The position numbers and the translations under genes were made by a program. DNA of 64,000 nt from CAYPTB01 sp964413535 (GTDB taxonomy: Bacteria; Planctomycetota; UBA1135; GCA-002686595): assembly GCA_964413535.1 (NCBI GenBank), contig CAYPTB010000062.1:48664-112663 (forward strand). Direction: 5' to 3'. The notes under the pieces are model-generated. The model was not told the DNA's origin and made no database searches. It saw only the letters and a program-made list of their open reading frames with translations. This document shows positions 51,501 to 59,160 of the stretch, piece after piece (the stretch's first letter is position 1; each line of letters starts with the position of its first letter).

Positions 51501-52065
51501 GCGTCACGAGGACCGTGTAGACGATCGTCTGACCTTCCTCGGGCGACGCCACGTCGACCGTCTTCGAGACGGCGAGATCGAGCGTCGCGACGACGGCGAT
51601 CGAGACCTGGTCGACGTCGTTCGCCGCGTTCGGGTCGACCTGGTCGGCGCCCAGGTCGTCGACCCGGTTCTCGAACGCGCTGCCCACCGTTCCCGGGTCG
51701 ACGCTCGCGCGCAGCTCGAGCACCGTCGAGGCACCGCTCGCGAGGTCGCCGATCGACCAGCGGCCGGTCGGAGGGTCGTAGCTCCCCTGCCCCGGCGCCG
51801 CGTCGACGAAGGTGAGGCCCACGGGCAGGAGATCGCGCGCGTGGACCCCGGTCGCGTCGGAGCCCAGGGCCGAGTTCGTCACCGTGATCGTGAACAGGAG
51901 CTCGTCCCCCTCGCCCGGGGTCGCGTCGTCGACCGTCTTCTCGACCGACAGGTCGACCTGGCCCGGGAGCACCGGGGGTGTGGTCAGGGAGCTCCCGTCG
52001 CTGCCGCCCGTGCAGGCGACCGCGAGGAGCAGGAGGGCGAGGGAGGACTGGCTACGAACGTGCAC
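48526..52065 (-). CDS. Three DUF11 domains fused to a penicillin-acylase-family Ntn hydrolase
   Basis: 1179 residues from a GTG at 52065, with a lipoprotein-like signal (LALLLLAVACTGGSDG). Three DUF11-type Ig repeats occupy about 37-160, 163-285 and 287-410, recognised by VDLSVEKTVDDATPGEGDEL, LDLAVSKTVDVASPEEGQTI and LALTKSANDPAPNEGDNVTF. The penicillin acylase (S45) domain starts near 412 (IVYDVFGVPHVFAHSDAGAL, GAGYATARNRLSQMLWNRL). The autoprocessing site expected before S-x-x-W is present as FSQTWAV with Ser633 as N-terminal nucleophile; the usual following Asn is Gln. VWNHFGG, DHVAWGATALGLDQADLF and LEGNVSANDWIGIVPHEFMP also match. S45 enzymes cleave amide bonds of acylated amines such as homoserine lactones. 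The N-terminal DUF11 array is unusual. Confidence 0.85.
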   Translation of the reverse strand: MHVRSQSSLALLLLAVACTGGSDGSSLTTPPVLPGQVDLSVEKTVDDATPGEGDELLFTITVTNSALGSDATGVHARDLLPVGLTFVDAAPGQGSYDPPTGRWSIGDLASGASTVLELRASVDPGTVGSAFENRVDDLGADQVDPNAANDVDQVSIAVVATLDLAVSKTVDVASPEEGQTIVYTVLVTHVSGAAASGITVLDLLPLGLEYVSHVLTQGAYDPVTGRWSGFGLAPGASLELAITARVGPGTSGTSLANQAALVELAQQDSTSANDTSTATITVSDATNLALTKSANDPAPNEGDNVTFTIGLVNEGPALVTNVVVTDLLPAGTTYQFHNQDVGVYTPATGVWAISALAAGPTERKLVIEVTVDAGTGGTMLVNTATLTALDQDDTDPGDDSASAVLDVGEVVEIVYDVFGVPHVFAHSDAGALFGAGYATARNRLSQMLWNRLVATGRVAEFFGPGAPGTLDEFLESDRKVRLYGFVRHAQKAASSIDSDLRALLDAYAEGVNAFMASPSATRHPVFVQAGVPLEPWTAADSIAVWNHFGGSFGPSELNEAQRLHQFEDLAEALGSEAQAIAQLVVPAITDDSAAVVKQSDVPGALQQAMADYADLVGMGAVPLAAGESAPKFSQTWAVTPDKTVDLKPLLVADPRITILRPNVLHEIHLRGATFDVRGAGPPGAVALLIGSTDHVAWGATALGLDQADLFRIDTDPGQPGQYRLDGAFRPFEVEETETILVAGGAPVVVTYRETVFGPIVTPLVKDVIDDEEYAVRSMLFIEPERVAAEGYLAMFRAVDVDAFGMALEWLRFPSMNVVFADSGGRIGYWANGAVPARSVASVLSAFGGRAALEGNVSANDWIGIVPHEFMPWVLDPADGVLFSANHMPIGSWYPIRIGLAQDGTGETARSRRLRELLVGAPPLDAADVQEIRNDAVPTGIRDLVRLALHARDELGSAANFGAQTEKALFELESWFDAGAELEAVDRGVLIATHIEEIFRDFAVPLIPIYGGGNSGAQKFFKTRIAELEANGMAALTTDELEYLDLTIGEAMDEVDALFGAPPTWLATFATDFLTLDVPAWTDLNGFQSLDPLDVLQLGPLTRVDPRILGTQPDGVHAQVVRVGASDETQALLPFGQGEPGSAHATDQQGLFEGQMLRPAPTSRAAIEALGPFSVETLVF

Positions 52066-52309
52066 GGGGGGGGCGACGGGGGAGGGGGACCCGAATCGAG
52101 ACTCCCCAACGAGGGTACCCGGCCGGAGGGAGCCCCGGGGTTCGAGCCTCGGAAGACGTCCGCGGGCGCCGCTTCGAACCGTCGAGCGGACGGAGCCGAA
52201 CTAGTCCCGGCACCGGCGCGGGTCACCGAAGAGCTCCGGCGCCGCTCCCCGCCCGGAGAGCTTGCTCCTTCGCTCGCGCGGCTTGCCTGGCGCCGCGCTT
52301 TCACAGGTA

Positions 52310-53995
52310 ATGTCGCGGGTGGGAGCGCTCGACAGGGATCGCGCCGGATCGGGTCTCGGCTCGACGCTCGTCCTCTTCGCCCTCGCGCTCGGTCTGCGCG
52401 CGCTCCACGTCTTCGAGCTCCAGGGCGGCGCTTGGGCGGACGAGCGCGCGTTCGTCAGCGACAGCGCCTACTACGACCAATCCGCTCGCGAGATCGCGGG
52501 CGGCGAGCTCGTCGGGGACTCGCCGGGCTTCCTCAGTCCGCTGTACTGCTTGTTCCTGGGCGGGGTCTACGCGCTCGCTGGGCCGAGCCTGCTCGCGGCG
52601 AAGCTCGCGCAGGCCTTCCTCGGCGCCCTCTCGGTGGCGCTCGTGCACCGCGCGGGGAGGCTCGTCTTCGGCGAGCCCGCGGGCGCGCTCGCCGCGCTGC
52701 TCCTCGCCCTGAACGGCGTCCTCGTCTACTACACCGGGTTGCTCCTGCCCGACGGGCTCGTCCTGTTCTGGCACGCGCTGTTCCTGTGGTTGTGCGTGCG
52801 GCGTCCTCCGTTCGGGTGGAACGCGCTCGCCGCAGGAAGCGCGCTCGGGCTCGCCACCGCGACGAAGGCCAACGCGCTGCTGCTGCTCCTCGCGACGCTG
52901 GTCTGGGTCCTCGCGGCCTTCCGCGACCACGCGCTCTCGGCCCGTGTGCGCGCCGCGCTGCTCCTCCTGGCCGGCGCGGCCCTCGCCGTCTTCCCCATCA
53001 CGCTGCAGAACTACCTCGCCACCGATCGGCTCGTGCTCGTGACGACGACCGGCGGACGCAACCTGCTCAAGGGCAACGGGCCCGAAGCGACCGGCACACA
53101 CACGCAGCTCTCGTTCGAGACGGTCAACATCGGGCACTACCTCGATCGCGAGGTCGACGTCGACCAGGTCCTGCGCGAGGACCGCGAGCTCGGCGCGCTG
53201 GCCCTCGAGACGATGGCCGAGGATCCCCTACGCGCCGCGCGCCTCTTCGGCGTGAAGCTCCTCTTGTTCTTCAACGCCATGGAGCTCGGCATCCGCGACG
53301 ACTACGCCTACGCGCGCACGCAGAGCGCCCTGCTCGCGCTGCCGCTCGTCCCCTTCGCGCTCGTCGCCCCGCTCGGTCTCGCCGGACTGTGCCTCTTCGC
53401 CTTCGCCGATCGCCGCGCGACGCTCGTGACGGTCGTCCTCGCGACTCAGGTCGCGTCGTTCGTGCTCGTCTTCGTGCTGGCGCGCTACCGCTTGCCGGCC
53501 ATCGCGGCGCTGGCCCTCTTCGCCGGCGCCGCGCTCTCGCTCGCAGCCTCCGACTTGCGCGCACGGCGCTTCCTGCGACCCGCGCTCACGGCGCTGATCG
53601 CGGCGGCGAGTCTGTTCCTCGTCCACCTGGACGTCCCCGGCTTCGAGCGCCCCGCGTCGACGGCCAAGCAGCACGCGTTCGTCGGGGACTTCCACTTCCG
53701 GCGCGGCGACGACGCCCTGGCGCTCGTCGAGTACGAGGCCGCGCTCGCGCAGGCCCAGGGCTTCCGTTCGTCGCTCGACGCGCTCGTCCTGCGCGCGCGC
53801 GTCGCGGACTGCCTCGAGGGGCTCGGCCTGCCGGACCGCGCCGAGCTCGTCCGCGCCGAGGTGCAGGACGAGCTCGCGCGCAACCATCCCCAGCGCAGCG
53901 CGGCCCTGCAAGCGCTCCTGCTCGCACCGCGCGGCGCCGAGCGCGAGCCCCGCGCGAGCGAACGCACGCGCGGACTGGGCGCCGACGAGCCTTGA
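52310..53995 (+). CDS. Polytopic membrane glycosyltransferase, PMT/ArnT-like, with TPR-like C-terminus
   Basis: 561 residues from the ATG at 52310. Around twelve helices are present. The first external loop has the family's acidic pattern FVSDSAYYDQSAREIAGGEL followed by GDSPGFLSPLYCLFLGGVYA, typical of polyprenyl-linked sugar or lipid-A-modifying GT-C enzymes. A second conserved loop contains LTTTGGRNLLKGNGPEATGT. After the last helix, about 90 residues (AFVGDFHFRRGDDALALVEY) resemble tetratricopeptide repeats. The gene shares no overlap with neighbours but is followed 37 bases later by another GT-C gene. Substrate is unknown. Confidence 0.75.
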   Translation: MSRVGALDRDRAGSGLGSTLVLFALALGLRALHVFELQGGAWADERAFVSDSAYYDQSAREIAGGELVGDSPGFLSPLYCLFLGGVYALAGPSLLAAKLAQAFLGALSVALVHRAGRLVFGEPAGALAALLLALNGVLVYYTGLLLPDGLVLFWHALFLWLCVRRPPFGWNALAAGSALGLATATKANALLLLLATLVWVLAAFRDHALSARVRAALLLLAGAALAVFPITLQNYLATDRLVLVTTTGGRNLLKGNGPEATGTHTQLSFETVNIGHYLDREVDVDQVLREDRELGALALETMAEDPLRAARLFGVKLLLFFNAMELGIRDDYAYARTQSALLALPLVPFALVAPLGLAGLCLFAFADRRATLVTVVLATQVASFVLVFVLARYRLPAIAALALFAGAALSLAASDLRARRFLRPALTALIAAASLFLVHLDVPGFERPASTAKQHAFVGDFHFRRGDDALALVEYEAALAQAQGFRSSLDALVLRARVADCLEGLGLPDRAELVRAEVQDELARNHPQRSAALQALLLAPRGAEREPRASERTRGLGADEP

Positions 53996-54032
53996 GCTCG
54001 AAGTCCGGCCAAGTCCTCGGACACTAGAACGA

Positions 54033-55799
54033 ATGCGCGCGCTGCCAGACTCCATGAGCGATCGTCCCGATCTCCCGCGCGCCGGTCCGACGCGACTCGG
54101 CCCGCGCGATCGCCTTGCCTTCCTGCTCGTCTGGCTCCCCTACGCCGCGCTCGTGCGCCGCTTCTGGTTCGTGCCCGACGACGCGTACATCAGCTTCCGC
54201 TACGCGCGCAACTGGGCGGACGGACGGGGTCTGCGCTTCAACCCCGGGGACGCCGTCCCCACCGAGGGCTACAGCAACTTCCTGTTCGTCGCCCTCGGCG
54301 CGCTCGTCGCGCGCGCGGGTCTCGACCTCGAGTTCTGGATGCCCTGCCTGTGCGCGCTCGCGGGCTCCGTCCTCCTGTGGCTCGTCTACCGCACGGCGCG
54401 CGTTCACCTCGGCCTCGAACTCCTCCCGTCCCTCCTCGCCGCCGCGCTGCTCGGCTGGTCGGCGCCCTACGCCGTCTGGTCGACGAGCGGACTCGAGGCG
54501 ATGCCCTTCGCGCTCCTCTTCTTCGCCACCGTCGAACGCCTGTGCCTGCGCGATCCGCGCGCGGGCGTCGCCGCGGGCGCGCTCGGCCTCCTCCTCGCGC
54601 TCACGCGCGTCGAGGGCATCGCGTGGGCGCTCCTCGTCTTCCCCGTGCTCGCGTTCGCCGCACGGCGCGGCCGCGGCGCGGACGCTCCGCTCGCGCGCTA
54701 TCTCGCGATCGTCGTCGCGGGCTACGCCGTCTACTTCGCCGGGCGCTTCGCGTACTTCGGCGAGCTCCTCCCCATCACCGTGCACGCCAAGGTCGGATTC
54801 TCCCTCGCGCGCCTGGGCCGCGGCGCCGACTACGTCGCCGTGCAGGTGCTGACGTCCCCCTGGCTCTTCGTCGCCGTGCCGGGAGCCTTCGTCGCGCTGC
54901 GCGCGCACCGGCGAACGCTCGGTCTCCCCATCGCGCTGCTCTCCTTCGGCGTCCCCGCTTGGAGCGTGCTCGTCGGCGGCGACTGGATGACCTTCGGACG
55001 CTTCCTGCTCCCGGCGCTCCCCTTCGTCGCGCTGCTCGCCGCCTGGTTCCTGGCGGACGTGCAGCGCGGGATCGGAGCTCCCGCAGCCCTGCTCGTCGGC
55101 GCCGTGCTCGTCGCGTCCGCCCTCCTGCCCGGCTTCGACCGCCACCTCGTGCCGGAAGCGGTGCGCGCGCGCTTCCACTTCCGCCTGAACACGCCCGCCT
55201 ACCGCAGCGAGTGGGCGCAGTGGGACTACCAGCGCTTCGAGGGCATCCGTTGGACGGCCGAGGGCCGCGCGCTGCGCGCGTTCGCGCCGCCTTCGAGCTC
55301 GCTCGTCCTCGGCGCCATCGGCGCCGTCAGCTACACATCCGACCTGTTCGTCCTCGACCGTCACGGACTCGTCACGCCCGAGGTCGCGCTGCGCGAGCTC
55401 GACCGCGAGCCAAAGCTGCGCTCCCCCGGCCACGACCTGCTCGTCGACGAGACCTGGTTCCTCGAGCGCGGCCACGCGCCGACCTACCTGCGCTCGCGCA
55501 TCCACGAGGCGAGCTCGCGCGCCGACATGGCCGTGCAGCTCGAAACGTCCGCCAGCCGCCTGCGCGCCGCGGGCGCCGCCGACCGCTACGTCGTCGACTT
55601 CGCCGCACTCGCGACGCGCGACGACCCGCGCTGGTTCCTCGTCGTGTGGGCGCGCATCCCCGCGTCGACGACCGCCCAAGCCGCCTGGAGCGACTTCACC
55701 GCGCGCCAGCGCCGCTTCGAGTCCTCGGGCGACGTGCCCGTCCTCGACGTCGAGCCCCCCGACCGCTCGAAGGTCCCGGGCCTTCCCGACTGGCTCTGA
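54033..55799 (+). CDS. GT-C membrane glycosyltransferase, AftB-like (copy 1)
   Basis: 588 residues; a second ATG at 54054 is equally possible as start. The N-terminal loop reads DDAYISFRYARNWADGRGLR then FNPGDAVPTEGYSNFLFVAL. This is the pattern of arabinofuranosyltransferase AftB and related GT-C proteins, with the acidic pair in DDAY. About ten helices follow, then a soluble C-terminal domain (about 370-588) with HFRLNTPAYRSEWAQWDYQR and LGAIGAVSYTSDLFVLDRHG. It is a clear paralogue of the last gene in the window (62.3-63.9 kb), sharing the same loop and the G-A-[IV]-x-Y-[YS]-S-x-F-x-x-L-D-x-x-G-L element in the C-terminal domain. A role in decorating cell-surface glycans is inferred. Confidence 0.78.
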   Translation: MRALPDSMSDRPDLPRAGPTRLGPRDRLAFLLVWLPYAALVRRFWFVPDDAYISFRYARNWADGRGLRFNPGDAVPTEGYSNFLFVALGALVARAGLDLEFWMPCLCALAGSVLLWLVYRTARVHLGLELLPSLLAAALLGWSAPYAVWSTSGLEAMPFALLFFATVERLCLRDPRAGVAAGALGLLLALTRVEGIAWALLVFPVLAFAARRGRGADAPLARYLAIVVAGYAVYFAGRFAYFGELLPITVHAKVGFSLARLGRGADYVAVQVLTSPWLFVAVPGAFVALRAHRRTLGLPIALLSFGVPAWSVLVGGDWMTFGRFLLPALPFVALLAAWFLADVQRGIGAPAALLVGAVLVASALLPGFDRHLVPEAVRARFHFRLNTPAYRSEWAQWDYQRFEGIRWTAEGRALRAFAPPSSSLVLGAIGAVSYTSDLFVLDRHGLVTPEVALRELDREPKLRSPGHDLLVDETWFLERGHAPTYLRSRIHEASSRADMAVQLETSASRLRAAGAADRYVVDFAALATRDDPRWFLVVWARIPASTTAQAAWSDFTARQRRFESSGDVPVLDVEPPDRSKVPGLPDWL

Positions 55800-55854
55800 G
55801 CCCCGGCCACTCGCGACGGGGGCGCCACGCCGCCGAACCGCGTCTACGACTCGC

Positions 55855-57348
55855 TCACAACCGGCCCTCGAGCGCCGGGTGGTCGCGCGGGACGCGCACG
55901 GCTCGGAACAACGCCTTGGGCGGCGCCTTGCCGCCGCGCGGGCTGGGCTCGATCTCGCCGCCGAGCGGATTGAGGTAGTCCCACACGACGGTTCCGTCGC
56001 GCGTGACCTCGAACACGCGGCCCGACGCGCCGGCGCAGACGAGCGTGTTGCCGTTCGGCAGGCGCTGCGCACCGGAGATGAAGGCCGAGAAGAAGCGCTC
56101 GCCGTCGGAGTAGGACCAGACGGGAGCCGCGGGGCCGAAGGCCTTCCCGCTCTCGCGCGTGAAGCCCTTCTTCGCGTCGAACGGCAGCACGAGCTCGTCG
56201 ACGGAGGAGTAGTCGCCTTCCGGGCGTTCCCCACCGTTGTTGAACACGAGCAACCGCAGCTCGCCCGCGCGCTCGCCCGTGATCCAGGTCGGATCGTGCT
56301 GGTAGAAGAGCCGCCGATCGGCCTTGGCTCCATGTCCGTAGTTCTGCGGGTTGCCCCAGCGCCACAGGAGCTCGCCGCCGCGCCCGCGCTTGCCGCCCGT
56401 GCTGCCCGCGGCTTCCTCCGTCGTGGTCGAGTGGTCGATGACCCACAGCTCGCACAGGTGCGGCGTGCTGAGCACGATCAGGTCCTCGCCGGGCAAGTAG
56501 TCGACGGCGTTCGTGTGCAGGAAGTCCCCCGACGGCTGCCGCGGCGCGGGTTGGCCCGGCGCCGACGCCTCGTCGGGATCGTCCCCGCCCGTGTAACCGA
56601 GCGCGCGCATCTCCTCCTCGAGCTCCTCGCGCTTGCGCCGCTCCTCGTCGCTCTCCTCCTCGTCCTCGTAGCGGTGGTCGGCATTGACGTCGATGCGCCC
56701 GGGGTGGTCGCGGAGCGCGCCGTAACCTCGCTTCGCCGGATCGCGGTCCTGCACCAGGTGGTCCCACGCGCGCCAGGTCCACACGATCTCGCCGCCGCCC
56801 AAGAGCGGCTTCAGCTCGAGCACGACGTCGGTCCACAGTCCCTCCGCGACGGCGAACGCTTCGTCGCGTCCGTGCAAGATGGCTTCCTCGCGCGAGTGGT
56901 ACTCCCACGCGATCAGGAGGATGTTCCCGTTCGGCAGCGGGTCGATCTCGTGGTGCAGCATGAGCTCGTTGGTCGCGAGCTTGTACTCCCACTCCACGTT
57001 CCCATCCCAGTCGAGCTCCTGCAGCAACCCGCCGATCCCGCCGCCGTGGAAGCGCGTGTCTTCCTCCACGCGCGCGCAACGCAGCAGGTTGCCGTTGTCG
57101 AGCAGGTAGAGCCACGCGCCCGGCGCATAGGCCGTCTCCCACGTGTGCACGACCTCGCCGTCCATGTCGACGAGGTGCACCTGCTTGCTGTTGATCGGCG
57201 CGATGATCGTGTAGCCGTCGAACGCGCCCTCCGCGTTCAACTTCAAGCCGCGCACTTCTTCGACGGGCGCCGGCGTCGCAGGGGTCGTTTCGGCCGGCGG
57301 CGACTGCTGCGCCGCCGCGAGGAGGAGCCAAGGCAGGATGGAGATCAT
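55855..57348 (-). CDS. Arylsulfotransferase (ASST)-family protein 1
   Basis: 497 residues from the ATG at 57348, which starts a signal peptide (MISILPWLLLAAAQQ). ASST-type beta-propeller features follow: GYTIIAPINSKQVHLVDMDG, WLYLLDNGNLLRCARV, MLHHEIDPLPNGNILLIAWE (H132/H133) and DFLHTNAVDYLPGEDLIVLS (H278). NGNTLVCAGASGRVFEVTRD comes near the end. ASST enzymes transfer a sulfuryl group between phenolic compounds using catalytic histidines; the His residues in the expected positions are present, but activity is unproven. An inserted acidic segment (about 226-262) contains EEEMRALGYTGGDD, a short motif also present in all four sulfatase-like proteins. It lies 133 bases downstream of sulfatase-like 3. 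Confidence 0.82.
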   Translation of the reverse strand: MISILPWLLLAAAQQSPPAETTPATPAPVEEVRGLKLNAEGAFDGYTIIAPINSKQVHLVDMDGEVVHTWETAYAPGAWLYLLDNGNLLRCARVEEDTRFHGGGIGGLLQELDWDGNVEWEYKLATNELMLHHEIDPLPNGNILLIAWEYHSREEAILHGRDEAFAVAEGLWTDVVLELKPLLGGGEIVWTWRAWDHLVQDRDPAKRGYGALRDHPGRIDVNADHRYEDEEESDEERRKREELEEEMRALGYTGGDDPDEASAPGQPAPRQPSGDFLHTNAVDYLPGEDLIVLSTPHLCELWVIDHSTTTEEAAGSTGGKRGRGGELLWRWGNPQNYGHGAKADRRLFYQHDPTWITGERAGELRLLVFNNGGERPEGDYSSVDELVLPFDAKKGFTRESGKAFGPAAPVWSYSDGERFFSAFISGAQRLPNGNTLVCAGASGRVFEVTRDGTVVWDYLNPLGGEIEPSPRGGKAPPKALFRAVRVPRDHPALEGRL

Positions 57349-57481
57349 GCCTGGTACGTTACCAAGGCACACCGAGAACTCGCCGCCCCGGTCGACACCA
57401 GAATCCTCGTCTCGCATGGGATCCTCGGATGGGAACCGCGGCGAGTCCGGCCGCTGGAGGATTCGTCGCGGCCGAGCCGAC

Positions 57482-59152
57482 TCACTCGCTCCCGTCCTCG
57501 TCGCGTGTCGATTCCTTGGTCCCGGTGTAGCCGAGATCCTCGAGGAGGGAGTTGTGATCCTTCGTTGCTGCGGGCACCGCGTCGCGCGTGCGCGCGTGGA
57601 GCTCGGCGACCCACGTCGTGAGCTCGGCGGTGAGGCGCGCGCGGTTCGATTCGTCGGCGACGGGTTCGCGCGAGCCCCGCAGCGCGCGGTAGAGCTCGGA
57701 GGTCGCGTCGTCGCGGGCGAGGAGAGCGAGGTCGGCGTCGCGCAGGGAGCGCAGGCTCCGGCTCCACGGCGCGGGATCGAAGGACGGGTAGCGTTCCTCG
57801 AGGAGCTCGAAGGGTTTCTCGAAGGGTGCGGGGTATTCGGCGAGCCGCAGGCGAGTGGCGGCGGGATCGAAGAGGCTTCGCGCGTCGGAACTCGGGGGGA
57901 GCGCGGACTTGATTCCGCACAGATCGAGCAGCGTCGGGAAGAGGTCGTGGTTCGTCACGGGGCGCGCTTCGCGGCCGGGCGCGATCGACGTGCCCTTCAG
58001 GACGAGCGGGACGTCGAGCAGATCCTCGTGTAGCGAATACTGGTGGTCGAGCATGTGGTGCTCGCCCAGGTGCTCGCCGTGATCGGACGTGAGCACGATG
58101 ATCGTGTTCTCGAGCTGTCCCGCGGCGTCGAGCGTCGCGAGCAGGTCGGCGAAGAGGCCGTCGAGCTCGAGCAGCGCGGCATCGTACACGCCGCCCACGA
58201 TCGCGAGGTCCTCGGGCGAGAGTTCCTCGAGCCCGAACGTGAAGGCCCACAGCTCGGGCCACGAGAGGTCGATCGCGTAGGAGCGCTCGACCTCGGCCGG
58301 CGAGAGCATGCGCGCGCGCAGCTCGCGCGGCGGGACGAGCGGCCGGTGCGCCTCCATCCAGTTCACGAAGGCGAACCACGGACGGCCGTCGTCGTTGCGC
58401 TCGAGCCACTTCGCGAGCGCGGGCGCGGCGAGTTCGCCCGCCGCCTTGATCGACCAGGCCGCGGCATCGTCGCGTTCGACACGCGTGGCGAGCTCGCTCG
58501 AGCGGTCGCCCTCGACCTTCGCGCGCACGATGGCGAGGGCTCGCGCGCGCGTGGCTGGGTCCCAGGGATGGCGCACGGTCTCGAAGCCCTGCGTGAAGTT
58601 CTCCTCGGCCGAGATGTGCGGATTCGCCGACCACGCGAACGTGCGCCACCCGGCGTCGCGAAAATGCTCGGCGAGCGTCGCGTGGCCTTCGTCGAGCCAC
58701 TGGTGCGCGTTGTCGGCGCCGCTCTCGGTCGGGAGCAGACCCGTGAACATGGCGGCGTGCGACGAGACCGTGATGCCGGCCGTCGAGCGGCAGTCGTCGA
58801 AGACGAGCGCGTCGCGCGCCCAGTCGTCCAGCCGCGGCGTCGTCGGGCGCGCGTAGCCGTACAGGCTCATGCGGTCGGCGCGCACCGTGTCCCAGACGAC
58901 GAAGAGGACGTTCGGACCCGTGCGCGCGGGCGCGCCGTCTCCGCACGACGCAGGGGCGAGGAGCGCGAGCAGCGCGAGGCTCGCCGCCCGGCTGGAGTCC
59001 GACGCGCGCCATGAGGGAGGCCGACGGCGAGAACGCGAAGCGCGCTTGCACGGTGCTTCCAGGTCGAGCTCCTGCGCCGCGAACGGGCTGCGGGGGCCGT
59101 GCGGATGGCGCGCGGGGCTCGGCGCGCTCGGGCTCTCGCGGTGAGTTCGCAT
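57482..59152 (-). CDS. Sulfatase-fold hydrolase with Thr nucleophile (sulfatase-like 3)
   Basis: 556 residues if it starts at the ATG at 59152, eight bases after the stop of sulfatase-like 4. This leaves an unusually long polar leader before the hydrophobic signal ASLALLALLAPASC (C70). A second ATG at 59012 sits just before the signal but in another frame, so a frameshift or misread there cannot be excluded. The fold is complete: GPNVLFVVWDTVRADRMSLY, Thr128 in ITVSSHAAMFTG, NWMEAHRPLVPP and IIVLTSDHGEHLGEHHMLDH. Thr replaces formylglycine Cys/Ser and His132 replaces Arg. It ends LLEDLGYTGTKE plus an acidic tail. It is part of the minus-strand cluster with two ASST genes. Confidence 0.82.
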   Translation of the reverse strand: MRTHRESPSAPSPARHPHGPRSPFAAQELDLEAPCKRASRSRRRPPSWRASDSSRAASLALLALLAPASCGDGAPARTGPNVLFVVWDTVRADRMSLYGYARPTTPRLDDWARDALVFDDCRSTAGITVSSHAAMFTGLLPTESGADNAHQWLDEGHATLAEHFRDAGWRTFAWSANPHISAEENFTQGFETVRHPWDPATRARALAIVRAKVEGDRSSELATRVERDDAAAWSIKAAGELAAPALAKWLERNDDGRPWFAFVNWMEAHRPLVPPRELRARMLSPAEVERSYAIDLSWPELWAFTFGLEELSPEDLAIVGGVYDAALLELDGLFADLLATLDAAGQLENTIIVLTSDHGEHLGEHHMLDHQYSLHEDLLDVPLVLKGTSIAPGREARPVTNHDLFPTLLDLCGIKSALPPSSDARSLFDPAATRLRLAEYPAPFEKPFELLEERYPSFDPAPWSRSLRSLRDADLALLARDDATSELYRALRGSREPVADESNRARLTAELTTWVAELHARTRDAVPAATKDHNSLLEDLGYTGTKESTRDEDGSE

Positions 59153-59160
59153 CGGAGGCC

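Noticed and set aside
52133..52152. Sequence resembling a tRNA T-arm (GGTTCGAGCC context)
   Set aside because: No acceptor, D or anticodon stem can be placed around it, and the loop does not fit a five-pair T-stem.
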